A stretch of 64,000 nucleotides of DNA from CADCWN01 sp046328475 (GTDB lineage: Bacteria > Chloroflexota > Chloroflexia > Thermomicrobiales > CADCWN01). The position numbers were made by a program, and so were the translations under genes. This document shows, piece after piece, positions 7,705-16,596 of the stretch. The DNA is taken from the NCBI GenBank assembly GCA_046328475.1, contig JAXLWN010000021.1:32363-96362 (forward strand). The letters are read 5' to 3'. The notes beneath the pieces are model-generated. The model worked only from the letters and a program-made list of their open reading frames with translations. It had not been told where the DNA came from and did no database searches. Within the stretch, counting starts at the first letter, position 1, and each line of letters opens with the position of its first letter.

Positions 7705-7976
7705 CGCGGCAGTCCCTTGGTTGCATCCTCAATTGCCGCGCCCTGCGCCGCCGTCCGTTCGGCATCCTTCTCACCGTTCCCCTTCGCCTCGCTCGGCAAA
7801 GCGTCGCGCAGGATGCCGCGCAATTGGGCCAGCTCTTTACGTCGCACCGGCACAAAGAAGACCCGTTCTCCTTCGCGCACGAAGATTACCTGATCGCCGA
7901 GTTGCAGTTCGAGCGCGTCGCGAATCTCTTTCGGGATGGTGATCTGCCCTTTGGCCGTGATCGTCGCCGTTGCCAT
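7701..7976 (-). CDS. AbrB/MazE-type antitoxin (VapB-like)
   Basis: 91 residues. The N-terminal swapped-hairpin AbrB domain (ATITAKGQITIPKEIRDALE ... GDQVIFVREGERVFFVPV) binds DNA. The C-terminal half is charged and probably disordered, the usual toxin-neutralising tail. Its stop overlaps the PIN toxin start. A 24-bp palindrome that includes the Shine-Dalgarno lies directly upstream, the expected autoregulatory operator. Confidence 0.9.
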   Translation of the reverse strand: MATATITAKGQITIPKEIRDALELQLGDQVIFVREGERVFFVPVRRKELAQLRGILRDALPSEAKGNGEKDAERTAAQGAAIEDATKGLPR

Positions 7977-7986
7977 CGGTCTCCCT

Positions 7987-8010
7987 CCTTACTCTTGCGT
8001 AAGAGTAAGG
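7987..8010. promoter_or_regulatory. Antitoxin operator palindrome overlapping the RBS
   Basis: CCTTACTCTT-GCGT-AAGAGTAAGG: perfect 10-bp arms with a 4-bp centre, ending 10 bp before the antitoxin start on the minus strand; its last bases are part of the AAGGAGG ribosome-binding site. A second small hairpin (CTTGCG-AGGC-CGCAAG, 8022-8037) lies just upstream. The palindrome could act as a DNA operator or as an mRNA hairpin that hides the RBS. Confidence 0.75.
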
Positions 8011-8062
8011 ATATGGCTATTCTTGCGAGGCCGCAAGCTCGATTGTAATCGCAAGCGCACAA

Positions 8063-8395
8063 TCACCCACCCTCAGACAGCTTCAGCAAGCCTTCGTCGA
8101 GGGTGCCTGGTGCTCTGAGAAGTGTTGCCTCGGGATATGCTGAACGCGCCGTCTCGATGAACCAGCGTACAAGCATCGTATCCTCAGCGCATTCGCAGCA
8201 CAACCACGCCACGTACTGCCTCTCCGCAGCATACGCGAGAATTCCCTCCCCGGTGAGGTTGGCATGGTGTCGATTCTCTGGGGTAGTTGGACCCAGGTGG
8301 GCTGCAATTGCCGATGCCTCGTGATCCCTGGTCCCAATTGCACCAGAGACAATGCGGGTGTGAGCACCAGTAAGGGCGTGCTCGTGGGCAATCAC
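8063..8395 (-). CDS. Hypothetical protein, 110 aa (uncertain)
   Basis: GTG-started frame between the TA module and the aminotransferase. Composition is protein-like, with the helical runs EGILAYAAERQYVAWLCCEC and TMLVRWFIETARSAYPEATL and a Cys-Cys-x-Cys cluster. I recognise no family. The start lacks a good ribosome-binding site, and opposite-strand frames are also open here, so it may not be a gene. Confidence 0.35.
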   Translation of the reverse strand: MIAHEHALTGAHTRIVSGAIGTRDHEASAIAAHLGPTTPENRHHANLTGEGILAYAAERQYVAWLCCECAEDTMLVRWFIETARSAYPEATLLRAPGTLDEGLLKLSEGG

Positions 8396-8465
8396 TCAAG
8401 GTTACCCACTCTGGTCCGCGCGGCATGCCCTTCATCCTTTGCCTATGGAGAGTGCATGCATATAA

Positions 8466-9620
8466 CTAGCGCAGCCCCACGCCCGCCGCGCGCAGATCGG
8501 CGAAGCAGGCCGCCGTGCGCGCCAGCCCTTCCGCGAAGATGCTCGGCTCCTGCCCCAGCCCCAGGCGCAGATAGTGCTCGAAGCCGAACGCGGTGCCGGG
8601 TGCGAGCATCACGCTGTACTCGCCCGCGAGGCGATCCGCGAGGTCGTTCGACGGGACATCGAGCCGGTAGCTGAGCATCGCCAGCAACCCGGCGCGCGGC
8701 TCGGTCCAGGCGACGATGTCGGCGTGCTCGGCGAACCAGCGCCGCGCCGTGGCGAGGTTCTGCGCCACGATCGCCTGGTTGCGCGCCACCACCTTGTCGC
8801 GGTGCTTGAACGCGAGCAGCGCCAGCGCGTCGTTCAGCTTGCCGGGACTGAGCGAGACGTAGTCGCGCATCCCCCAGCACCGCGCGATCACGTCGGCCGG
8901 GGCGACCATCCAGCCGATCCGCAGTCCCGGCAGCCCGAACGGCTTCGACAACGTGCCGACGCTGATCCCGCGCTCGCCGAGGTTGCGCATCGGCGCGGCC
9001 AGCTCCTCGCCGCCCGGCAGTTGCAGCCAGCGGTACGCCTCGTCGCCATGCACCCACGCGCCGATCGACTCCGCCAGCGCATAGACCCGCCGCAAATCCT
9101 CCGCCGAGAGGATCGCCCCGGTCGGGTTGTGCGGCGTGTTGAGGATGATCAGCTTCGTGCGCGGCGTGACCAGTCGCTCCAGCTCGTCCAGGTCGTAGCG
9201 GAAGCCCCCCTCCTCGCGGATCGGCCAGAGCGACACGTCGCAGCCGATCGCGCGCGGCACGCTGTAGAGCTGCTGGTAGGCTGGATAGACCGCCACGACG
9301 TGGTCCCCCGGCTCCAGCAGCACGTTGAAGAGCAGGAAGTTCGCCTCGATCGCCCCGGTCGTCACCAGCACATTCTCCGGGCCGGTGTCCCGGTAGGTCG
9401 CGGCGAGCGCGCTGCGCAGCGCCAGTGACCCCGGTGCCTCGCTGTAGCCGAGGCGCGTGTTCAGGAGTTGATCGAGGAGGGCAGCGCGCCGGTCGGGTGG
9501 TTCGAAGTCGAGCAGATCGTTGACGGTCATCGGCAGAATGCCGCTCTCCGTCAGATCGAACTCGACCTTCATCTCCCAGGTCGTCATCCACCGTTCGAGC
9601 GCGAAGGTTTCGATCTTCAC
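8466..9620 (-). CDS. PLP-dependent class I/II aminotransferase
   Basis: 384-residue fold-type I aminotransferase. The PLP Schiff-base lysine is Lys226 in SVGTLSKPFGLPGLRIGW, the pyridine-N Asp is Asp193 in HGDEAY, and the substrate-binding Asn is Asn165 in NTPHNPTGA. The N-terminal ERWMTTWEMKVEFDLTESGI and the LSKPFGLPGLRIGW motif resemble the group that includes capreomycidine-synthase-like enzymes, but the substrate cannot be fixed. Intact, one start (ATG 9620), isolated between repeats or palindromes. A 17-bp palindrome upstream suggests specific regulation. Confidence 0.9.
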   Translation of the reverse strand: MKIETFALERWMTTWEMKVEFDLTESGILPMTVNDLLDFEPPDRRAALLDQLLNTRLGYSEAPGSLALRSALAATYRDTGPENVLVTTGAIEANFLLFNVLLEPGDHVVAVYPAYQQLYSVPRAIGCDVSLWPIREEGGFRYDLDELERLVTPRTKLIILNTPHNPTGAILSAEDLRRVYALAESIGAWVHGDEAYRWLQLPGGEELAAPMRNLGERGISVGTLSKPFGLPGLRIGWMVAPADVIARCWGMRDYVSLSPGKLNDALALLAFKHRDKVVARNQAIVAQNLATARRWFAEHADIVAWTEPRAGLLAMLSYRLDVPSNDLADRLAGEYSVMLAPGTAFGFEHYLRLGLGQEPSIFAEGLARTAACFADLRAAGVGLR

Positions 9621-9672
9621 TTGCCCTCTCCATAGCGATTGGCCGACGTTATGCCTTTAGTACCTAGTCTAG

Positions 9673-9689
9673 TACCAGGTTACCTGGTA
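9673..9689. promoter_or_regulatory. 17-bp palindrome upstream of the aminotransferase
   Basis: TACCAGGT-T-ACCTGGTA, flanked by partial copies GTACCTAG (9660-9667) and GTACCTAG (9692-9699). It lies 53-69 bp upstream of the aminotransferase start and ends 7 bp before the stop codon of the upstream Fic gene. It looks like a GntR- or MarR-sized operator with extra half-sites. Confidence 0.55.
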
Positions 9690-9695
9690 TTGTAC

Positions 9696-10733
9696 CTAGA
9701 TGCGTCGCCAGCGGGCTGCCGGCCCCTCGCCCACGCGCTCGATGCGGTTGGCGGTTTTCTCGGTTCGCAGGATTCGTCGGAGTAGGTCGTCGCCGACGCC
9801 CGGCACCATTCGCCGCAACTCCGCGATGGTGAAGTCACCGGGAATGCGCCGAATTGCATCGAGCACCAATGCCGTCTTCGCACCACGGCGGTTGATCAGC
9901 ACATCGGCTCGCTCGGTGAACTCGCGGTAGGCGACCAGCATTGTTCCTAACCAGTAGGACCACCACGGATTCGGATCGTGCGATGCGGCGTGCCAGCCCT
10001 GCGACGACTGGTACAGCGCGGCATAATAGCCGTCGCGCGAGTCCTCAATCACTCTCTCAAGGCTAATGAAGCGACCGATCTGGTAGCCGTGCTGATAGAG
10101 CAGGAGCAAGGTGAGCAGTCGCGCCATGCGGCCGTTACCATCCAGGAACGGATGAATGCAGAGGAAGTCCAGCACGAAAATGGGGATGAGTAGTAGCGGC
10201 TCTACCTCGCCCACCAGTGTGCGATAGCCAAGGCATAGCTGGTCCATCGCCTCGGCGGTTGCAAACGCGGGCACCGGCGCGAAGCGCAGCGCGCCGGTGC
10301 CGTCGGATCGTCGCTCACCGATGATGTTGTCTGAAGATTTCCAGGCACCGCCCGCAGTTTCGGTTTGCGCGAAGAGGTCGCGGTGCAACTGAAGGACGAC
10401 GCCTGGCCGCACAGCAATGGTGTGGGCAGCGGTGTGGATCGTCTGCAGCACATCCCGGTATCCCGCAAGCTCGGCCTCGGACCGATCCTGCGGAATGCCA
10501 TCCGCTCGTGCCAGGATTGGCAGGCGTTCTCTGGCTACCGTGATGCCTTCGATGCGGTTGGAAGACTCGATACTCTGAATGATCGCTGCCTGGCGCAACG
10601 TCTCCAGGATCTGGGGCGTTTGGTGTTCGTAGAGTGCGGCTTTGCCCTTCAATTCGCCGATCGCGCGGAGTTGCCCTGCGATTTGCAACGTTGGGCGCTG
10701 CTTTGTCCACCAGTCGCCGACGAAGGAACTCAT
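9696..10733 (-). CDS. Fic-family protein (AMP-transferase type)
   Basis: 345-residue Fic protein. The core motif HPFLDGNGR is at residues 194-202, with the catalytic His194 and the nucleotide-binding Gly-Asn-Gly-Arg. An N-terminal helical segment carries SSNRIEG (57-63), the (S/T)xxxE(G/N)-type inhibitory motif expected of self-inhibited class II Fic enzymes. A C-terminal winged-helix-like region follows (FTIAELRRMVPGVGDDLLRR). It probably adenylylates a cellular protein; the target is unknown. Start ATG 10733. Not obviously paired with an antitoxin gene. Confidence 0.92.
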   Translation of the reverse strand: MSSFVGDWWTKQRPTLQIAGQLRAIGELKGKAALYEHQTPQILETLRQAAIIQSIESSNRIEGITVARERLPILARADGIPQDRSEAELAGYRDVLQTIHTAAHTIAVRPGVVLQLHRDLFAQTETAGGAWKSSDNIIGERRSDGTGALRFAPVPAFATAEAMDQLCLGYRTLVGEVEPLLLIPIFVLDFLCIHPFLDGNGRMARLLTLLLLYQHGYQIGRFISLERVIEDSRDGYYAALYQSSQGWHAASHDPNPWWSYWLGTMLVAYREFTERADVLINRRGAKTALVLDAIRRIPGDFTIAELRRMVPGVGDDLLRRILRTEKTANRIERVGEGPAARWRRI

Positions 10734-10990
10734 GGTGTCCCCTGATTACTGGAGCGTCCGTGCCGCACTATTGCAGCTCTCGATGTCGCACCTGTAACGC
10801 ATTCGCCCCTGGCGGTGTTATACATGGCAGTGCAAGGTATCGGCAGGCGCGTAACCCCACACCCGCCGCGCCGCTGCCCGCACCCGGCGATTGTGTCCTC
10901 TGGCATCCTGGGTGTCAATCGCGGCGTATACCCTGTCAGGAGACGAGTTGTCACAAGTTTCGGAACTCACCGAACGTTCTGTAACTTGTA
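10734..10990. other. Gene-poor intergenic stretch between fic and dxs
   Basis: Divergent-gene spacer (10734-11125 in all) with no convincing ORF, RNA gene or repeat. Base composition is less GC-rich than its neighbours. The only recognisable signal is the promoter listed at 10991-11020. Confidence 0.5.
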
Positions 10991-11020
10991 TTGACGCCCG
11001 CGCGTCTTCTCTGGTAGGAT
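10991..11020 (+). promoter_or_regulatory. Sigma70-type promoter for dxs
   Basis: TTGACG at 10991-10996 and TAGGAT at 11015-11020 with an 18-bp spacer. The -10 box ends 105 bp before the dxs start, leaving a leader of about 100 nt in which I see no known riboswitch motif. Confidence 0.6.
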
Positions 11021-11125
11021 TGCCTTGCTGCACGCGGCGCGAGTACGGACGGGTGGGCTCGCGCAGGTCGGGGCCATCCCCCGCGAACGCCGGGCACGAT
11101 TGGCACCGCAGCGAAGGAAGCGTAG

Positions 11126-13036
11126 ATGATTCTCGAAACCATCGATTCCCCTGCCGACCTGCGCGATCTCTCCATCGAGCAACTCCGCATCCTGGCCGGC
11201 GAGATTCGCGACGAAATGTGGCGCGTGGTCAACCAGAACGGCGGGCATCTCGGTGCCGGCCTCGGCGTCGTCGAGCTGACCCTGGCGCTGCACCGCACCT
11301 TCGACTCGCCCCAGGAGAAGATCGTCTGGGACGTCGGGCACCAGGCCTATCCGCACAAGCTCGTCACCGGGCGGCGCGAGCAATTCCCGACGATCCGTCA
11401 GGCGGGCGGCCTCGCCCCCTTCCTCTGTCGCACCGAGAGTGAGCACGACGCCTTCGGCGCGGGCCACGCCTCCACCGCCGTCTCGGCCGCGCTCGGCATG
11501 GCGGCGGCGAACGAGCTGAAGGGTCGCCGCTGGCCAGTCGTGGCCGTGCTCGGCGACGCCGCGCTGACCGGCGGCATGGCCTACGAGGCCCTGAACAACG
11601 CCGGGCAGATGTCCGCGCCGCTGATCGTCGTCCTCAACGACAACGGCATGTCGATCTCGCAGAATGTCGGCGGCATCACCAAGTACCTCAATCGCATCCG
11701 CACCAACGCCCACTACAACCAATTGAAGGGCATCACCGAGGATGTGCTCCAGCACCTCCCGGCGGGCGACATGCTGGTCGAGATCGGGCGGCGAATGAAG
11801 GACGGCTTCAAAGAATTCGTCGTCCACTCGATGATCTGGGAGGAACTGGGCTTCACCTACCTCGGCCCGGTCGATGGCCACGACCTCCCGACCCTGATCG
11901 AGACGATGGAGCAGGCACGGCGGATGCTGGCCGAGTACCACAAGCCGGTCTTCGTCCACGTCGTCACCACCAAGGGCAAGGGGCTCGATCTCTCGGCCGA
12001 CCCGCTGAAGCTGAACTGGCACCAGCTCAGCCCGGCGGGCGGCGCGAAGCCGACCGCGCCGAAGTACCAGGATGTCTTCGCCAAGGCGCTGATCAAGGGT
12101 GCCGACCGCGATAAGCGGGTCGTCGGCATCACCGCCGCGATGGCGACCGGGACCAGCCTGCACCTCTTCCAGCAGGCGCACCCGAAGCGCTTCTTCGATG
12201 TCGGCATCGCCGAGGAGCACGGCGTCACCTTCGCCGCCGGCCTCGCCTGCAGCGGGATGCGCCCGGTGGTGGCGATCTACTCCACCTTCCTCCAGCGCGC
12301 CTACGACCAGATCGTCCACGACGTCTGCATCCAGAATCTGCCGGTCGTCTTCGCGCTCGACCGCGCCGGGCTGGTCGGCGACGACGGCAAGACGCACCAG
12401 GGGGTGTTCGACCTGACCTACCTGCGCTGCCTGCCGAACATGACGATCCTGGCCCCCGCCAACGAGAACGAACTGCAGAACATGGTCGCCACCGCCCTCG
12501 CCCACGAGGACGGGCCGATCGCGGTCCGCTTCCCGCGCGGCAACGGCATTGGCATCGCAATGGACGCCGAGCCGACGCCGCTCCCGATCGGCAAGGGCGA
12601 GGTCGTCCGCGAGGGCAACGACATCGCGCTGATCGCCGCCGGGACCATCCTCTCGGTCGCGATCGACGCCGCCGAGCGCCTGGCCGACGAGGGCATCCAG
12701 GCCCACGTCATCAACGCCCGCTCGGTCAAGCCGCTGGACGAGGCACTCATTCTCGAAGCTGCGCGCCGCTGCGGCCGGGTGATCACCATCGAAGAGAGCG
12801 TCATCAAGGGCGGTTTCGGCACCGGCGTGCTCGAACTCTTCGCGCGCGAGGGCCTGCTCGTCCCGACCATCCAGATGGGCGTGCCCGACGAGATGGTCCC
12901 GCACGGCTCGCAAAGCAAGCAGCGCGAATGGTGCGGCCTCACCGCCGACGCGATGGTCGCCCACGCCCGCACCCTGCTCGGCCGATCCGTCCCCACCCCC
13001 GCCACCGACCGCGAACTGATCGGGCAAAACGACTGA
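11126..13036 (+). CDS. dxs: 1-deoxy-D-xylulose-5-phosphate synthase
   Basis: First enzyme of the MEP isoprenoid pathway: condenses pyruvate and glyceraldehyde 3-phosphate using thiamine diphosphate. 636 residues, full length. The ThDP motif GDAALTGGMAYEALNNAG is at residues 143-160, the WDVGHQAYPHKL motif at about 68-79, and the second-domain FDVGIAEEHGVTFAAG near 370 carries the catalytic Glu. The transketolase C-terminal domain is intact. The ATG at 11126 has a GAAGGAAG upstream. Its own promoter precedes it and a strong hairpin follows, so it is probably transcribed alone; no other MEP genes are in the window. Confidence 0.97.
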   Translation: MILETIDSPADLRDLSIEQLRILAGEIRDEMWRVVNQNGGHLGAGLGVVELTLALHRTFDSPQEKIVWDVGHQAYPHKLVTGRREQFPTIRQAGGLAPFLCRTESEHDAFGAGHASTAVSAALGMAAANELKGRRWPVVAVLGDAALTGGMAYEALNNAGQMSAPLIVVLNDNGMSISQNVGGITKYLNRIRTNAHYNQLKGITEDVLQHLPAGDMLVEIGRRMKDGFKEFVVHSMIWEELGFTYLGPVDGHDLPTLIETMEQARRMLAEYHKPVFVHVVTTKGKGLDLSADPLKLNWHQLSPAGGAKPTAPKYQDVFAKALIKGADRDKRVVGITAAMATGTSLHLFQQAHPKRFFDVGIAEEHGVTFAAGLACSGMRPVVAIYSTFLQRAYDQIVHDVCIQNLPVVFALDRAGLVGDDGKTHQGVFDLTYLRCLPNMTILAPANENELQNMVATALAHEDGPIAVRFPRGNGIGIAMDAEPTPLPIGKGEVVREGNDIALIAAGTILSVAIDAAERLADEGIQAHVINARSVKPLDEALILEAARRCGRVITIEESVIKGGFGTGVLELFAREGLLVPTIQMGVPDEMVPHGSQSKQREWCGLTADAMVAHARTLLGRSVPTPATDRELIGQND

Positions 13037-13066
13037 CCGTGCTGGCAAATCCAGAAGGTGTGCCGC

Positions 13067-13092
13067 GCCGCCCAGGAATGATCCTGGGCGGC
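13067..13092 (+). terminator. dxs terminator hairpin
   Basis: Perfect 11-bp stem GCCGCCCAGGA / TCCTGGGCGGC with an ATGA loop, 30 bp after the dxs stop, followed by TTCGCGTTATTCC. It also faces the convergent ARPP-1 gene. Confidence 0.75.
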
Positions 13093-13108
13093 TTCGCGTT
13101 ATTCCTAC

Positions 13109-14077
13109 TCAGTGTCCGGGCACGCGGTGGAGCGTTGCGTGGATGACCGTCGCATCGAGGATCAGGGCCGATCCAACGACACCATTGCCCGAGCAGCGCG
13201 TATCCATCCCGATCCCCGGCGAAGAGAATTGTTCGATCGTCGCCTTGCGCGCCCGGTGAAGCATCCGCACCGCGCGATCGTGCGGAACAGCCGGACCTGG
13301 CGGAAGCACCAGGGTCTCGAGCGCTGCTGCGCGGATCACCGTGTGCCACAACGCGCGCATCGTTTCCGAAGAATCAAATGCCTCGAGCGAGACGATTCGT
13401 CCGCCATACGCCGCGATCAGCCCGACGACATCAGGCGGATATGGGAAAGCCCGGGCATAGGACACGAGCGCGTCGCTCCGGCTCGCGTAGAGATCGTGCA
13501 TCGCCCCGGTGGCCGAGGCGACCCCATGTGCAGCCTGCTGCGCGGCGATGCTGGCCCAGACCTGGCCTTGGTCGGCTTGATGTTCCCCCGTGGCCTGCAG
13601 CGTGTTATGGACCTGTTGCGCCTTCGCCGCGCGCAAAGAAGGATATGCGGCTTCGGCGGCGGTAAATCCCGCGCTACCCGGATTCCAGCGCCCGTGCTCG
13701 ACGCAACTTATCGGCAGGATCGTGCGATCTGGGGGCACGAGTACCGAACTATTGACCACCCTGTTCTGCCCGCCGCCCACCAGCGCTTCGCCGTCGGTAA
13801 TCAGCACGGGTAGAGCCGATCGATTCACCACCTGAATGCGATTGACTTCGGGAGGGGACAATTCCCCGACATCGATCGTCTCGGTCGCCAGCGCCTCGGC
13901 GAAAGTTGAATAGCGTGGCGGTCCCTCAGATGGGCCGGTGAGGGGGAAAATGGTGAGGAGGCGTTGCCCAACGCCGAACGTATGACCGGGGCCGACAAAA
14001 AGCGCGTCGAGTCTGCGTACCAGCAGATGTGGCTGTGTTGCCAAGGTGTTGCCTCCTTCCCCGTTCTCGATGGCCAC
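13109..14077 (-). CDS. ARPP-1 domain protein (DUF6569-like)
   Basis: 322 residues with the ARPP-1 signature: YSTFAEALATETIDVGELSP, then LITDGEALVGGGQNRVVNSS, SCVEHGRWNP, and the Arg-rich helix YPSLRAAKA. The domain is named for association with ADP-ribosylation or phosphatase genes; its biochemical role is unknown. No signal peptide or membrane segment. It lies downstream of a broken DNA methyltransferase gene on the same strand. An alternative downstream start within the first 15 residues is possible. Confidence 0.78.
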   Translation of the reverse strand: MAIENGEGGNTLATQPHLLVRRLDALFVGPGHTFGVGQRLLTIFPLTGPSEGPPRYSTFAEALATETIDVGELSPPEVNRIQVVNRSALPVLITDGEALVGGGQNRVVNSSVLVPPDRTILPISCVEHGRWNPGSAGFTAAEAAYPSLRAAKAQQVHNTLQATGEHQADQGQVWASIAAQQAAHGVASATGAMHDLYASRSDALVSYARAFPYPPDVVGLIAAYGGRIVSLEAFDSSETMRALWHTVIRAAALETLVLPPGPAVPHDRAVRMLHRARKATIEQFSSPGIGMDTRCSGNGVVGSALILDATVIHATLHRVPGH

Positions 14078-14124
14078 GAGTACCAGCCGCCATCCTCGCG
14101 CGCAAGCTCACCGCCAGGCGTTGA

Positions 14125-14972
14125 CTACCCGGCGATTTGCCGGGTCTCGTCATACGATGGCCCGAGAGGCTGAACATCGAGCATTGCCAGTCGAGGATTA
14201 GCATTCGCGGCAAGTTCATAATAGCATGAATTGATCTCCACACCGACACTCTGATACTCAATCGCCTCTGCTGCCGCAATAGTCAGATCCCCACCCAGAG
14301 GGTCAGCACACGGCCAGTGCCCAGCGGCAGCAGCCGGACGATCTGCCGCATGAACCGCTGCGGCTTCAGCGAAGGATGATCGACAATGTCCCGCTCGCGG
14401 CGCGGTGCGCTCGCTCGGGATCACGTCAGTAAACGGTCGTTCCTCTGACACGCGCCTGAGTGCTCCCGTTCCCCAGCGCCGTAGATTGTCTTGCACCCGC
14501 CCGTCGAGTGGCTTACGGAACAGGCCTACGGTTCCCAGGCGGAACGCGGCATCACCGTGGCATCGGGGAATTCGCTCTCGGCGTTCTTCGGCCGGTCACC
14601 ACCACGGAGCGTCTGCACCAGGCGCACGATCTCGCCCCGCTTCTCCCACCCCGCCTCGGTCAGCGCGGCATAGAGCATGTGCGAGAGGAGCGGATTCGTC
14701 GCGATGAAGAGGTGCGCACCCGGAACCGCCACGCGCAGAGTCAATTTCCCCCAGGCGCGGAAGAATTCCGTGAGTTCGTCGAGTTCCTGTCGCGTCAGAA
14801 CGGTGAAGCGCGGCAAAGGCGCGCGGCGGTGGCCATTGCGAAGCTTGCCCTGTTCCTTGGTCGAGTATTCCTTCAAGCCATACGGCGGATCGGTGACGAT
14901 CGCCTCGATGCTTGCCTCTGGCTGTTGCTTCATCCAATCGAGGCAGTCGGCACGATGCAGTGTATAGGGCAT
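14125..14972 (-). pseudogene. Site-specific DNA methyltransferase (N4/N6 type), about three frameshifts
   Basis: Starting at the ATG at 14972, the frame gives MPYTLHRADCLDWMKQQPEA followed by the catalytic motif IV DPPYGL (residues 28-33), typical of amino-methyltransferases. The frame stops at 14526 just after SAWEP. One base later the expected VGLFRKPL..NLRRWGTGALRR continues, and two further switches (near 14398 and 14313) are needed to reach HPSLKPQRFMRQIVR and then DPLGGDLTIAAAEAI, the AdoMet-binding motif I region (usually DPFxGSGT). Family residues persist across all frames, so indels rather than general decay are the defect. Possibly an orphan or phage-derived methylase; no restriction enzyme is adjacent. 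Confidence 0.8.
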
Positions 14973-15239
14973 ATGCGCTCCGGGATGACGATGAGCACTT
15001 GGCCGACAATACGCACGGCGATTGTAGTTTGGTTGTGTACGTTCGTCAATCACTGCCCACTGGTCCTCAAGCCAATCGCGTTGGTCACAACGCGACGTGA
15101 TCTGCACCCGCACCATCGTCTGGCATCACTCCTGCAAAGCAAGATGTAAAGCCTCTCTTCGCGGCGACTGGGGAGATGCTGGCTCATATGGAGTGAATCG
15201 CAGGCGAGCCCGGCGGGTTCGCATAGTCAGCGAGGAACA

Positions 15240-15713
15240 ATGGCGGCTGTCGGTATCCTGATCGTGCTCATGTTGGCGATCCCCGTGCTCCTGCTGCTCG
15301 GACTCGCGGCGTCGGGCGGCATGCGCCTGATGGCGGCGCGGCGCTTCGTCGCCAGCGCCCTCCCAGCCCAGGCCGTGGTCGTCGGCCTCCCCTCGACCAT
15401 GCGGCGCGTCTCGGGCGGTAGCGGCGTTTCCGTCCCGGTGCGCTACTTCGAGCCGGTGGTGCGCTTCCAGACCCCGCAGGGCCAACTCGTCGAGTCGCGC
15501 GTCGAAGTCGGCACCCCGACCCCCTCCGCCGCGATCGGCCAGACAACACCCGTGCTCTATAACCCGCTCAACCCGCAGCAGGTGCGACTCGCCGAGGCCG
15601 ACGGGCGCATCGGCGCAAAGGGGCCGCTCATCGCCGGTTGCCTCGGCGTGGCGATGCTCGCGGGCACGCTGCTCTGCGTCGTCCTGGTGATCATGACCGC
15701 GCTCTCCAGTTAA
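15240..15713 (+). CDS. DUF3592 membrane protein, copy 1
   Basis: 157 residues: an N-terminal membrane helix (ILIVLMLAIPVLLLLGLAA), an extracytoplasmic beta-rich domain (RYFEPVVRFQTPQGQLVESR, then TTPVLYNPLNPQQVRLAEAD) and a C-terminal helix. The PVVRF...G and PVLYxPxxP signatures are those of DUF3592, whose role is unknown. It has a tandem paralogue 164 bp downstream, clearly a local duplication. Confidence 0.85.
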   Translation: MAAVGILIVLMLAIPVLLLLGLAASGGMRLMAARRFVASALPAQAVVVGLPSTMRRVSGGSGVSVPVRYFEPVVRFQTPQGQLVESRVEVGTPTPSAAIGQTTPVLYNPLNPQQVRLAEADGRIGAKGPLIAGCLGVAMLAGTLLCVVLVIMTALSS

Positions 15714-15876
15714 CACCGAGCGCAGCCGGTCGTGCCCGCACGCCTACTTCCTCCGTTCGCAGTCCCGTGCCCCGTTGCCATGCCCCGCGCTACGCCGCAT
15801 ACTCCGCGCGACAGGTATACGGGTGGCCATACGGGCATGCAGCGCCCGGTGCCGGAGTCGTGGGGAGCAGCAAAGT

Positions 15877-16353
15877 ATGGTAATAGCCTTCGTCCTCGTG
15901 CTGATCCTGCTCCTACTCCTCCCGCTCGGTGTGCTCGCCATCGCCGGCGGTATCGGACTCTCGCGTTACCTGGCCGCGCGCCGCTTCGCCGCCGCTGCCG
16001 AGCACGCGCAGGCGACCGTGGTCCGCCTGCCCTCGCGCCCGCGCAACATGCCCGCCGACAACGGCACGCTCGCCCCGCTGCGCGAATTCAAGCCGGTGGT
16101 GCGCTTCGAGACCGCAGCGGGCCAGTCGATCGAGGCCCGCGTCGAGTTCGGCACGCCGAAACCCACCGTGACCCTCGGCCAGACCACCCCGGTGCTCTAT
16201 GACCCGCAGCAACCGCAGCGCGTCCGCCTGACCGAGGCCGACGGGCACAAGCAAGCCATCAGGACGCTGATCTACGGCTGCGCCGGTGCTCTCGTCCTCT
16301 TCCTGGTCCTCCTCGCCATCGCCATCGCGCTCAACATGCTCGCGAGCAACTGA
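15877..16353 (+). CDS. DUF3592 membrane protein, copy 2
   Basis: 158 residues, same design as copy 1: TM helix (VIAFVLVLILLLLLPLGVLA), central domain with FKPVVRFETAAGQSIEARVE and TTPVLYDPQQPQRVRLTEAD, and a C-terminal helix. About half the positions match copy 1. The ATG at 15877 follows GGGGAGCAGC; an in-frame ATG at 15775 would add a non-homologous leader. The two copies may form a hetero-oligomer; this is inference. Confidence 0.85.
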   Translation: MVIAFVLVLILLLLLPLGVLAIAGGIGLSRYLAARRFAAAAEHAQATVVRLPSRPRNMPADNGTLAPLREFKPVVRFETAAGQSIEARVEFGTPKPTVTLGQTTPVLYDPQQPQRVRLTEADGHKQAIRTLIYGCAGALVLFLVLLAIAIALNMLASN

Positions 16354-16596
16354 AAACAGCTTCTGTCGATCAATCACTCATTCGTGTTGTGACACACAAC
16401 CGAAAATACCTCTCGGCGAGGATGGGGTAGCAGAGTCAAGGAAGTTCCGCACGAGGCTCCCGCAGAAGTACGGGTGGATGCCTTAGTGCAGTGAGGGGCG
16501 AAGCCCACATTCCTGCTTGTATCTTGGCACTCATCTGTAAATGCGGGCCGCGATGTGCGCAGGGCTCGGTGATACTGCGCTTTACCCGAAACGGGG

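Noticed and set aside
9659..9699. Attachment site or integrated element
   Set aside because: Short direct repeats flank only a palindrome; no integrase or second copy further away.
10734..11125. Thiamine riboswitch upstream of dxs (enzyme uses ThDP)
   Set aside because: No CUGAGA or the conserved second helix motif is present in the leader.
10967..13048. 693-codon minus-strand frame opposite dxs
   Set aside because: High-GC antisense frame; composition dominated by Ala, Arg, Gly and Val with no domain, while dxs is unmistakable.
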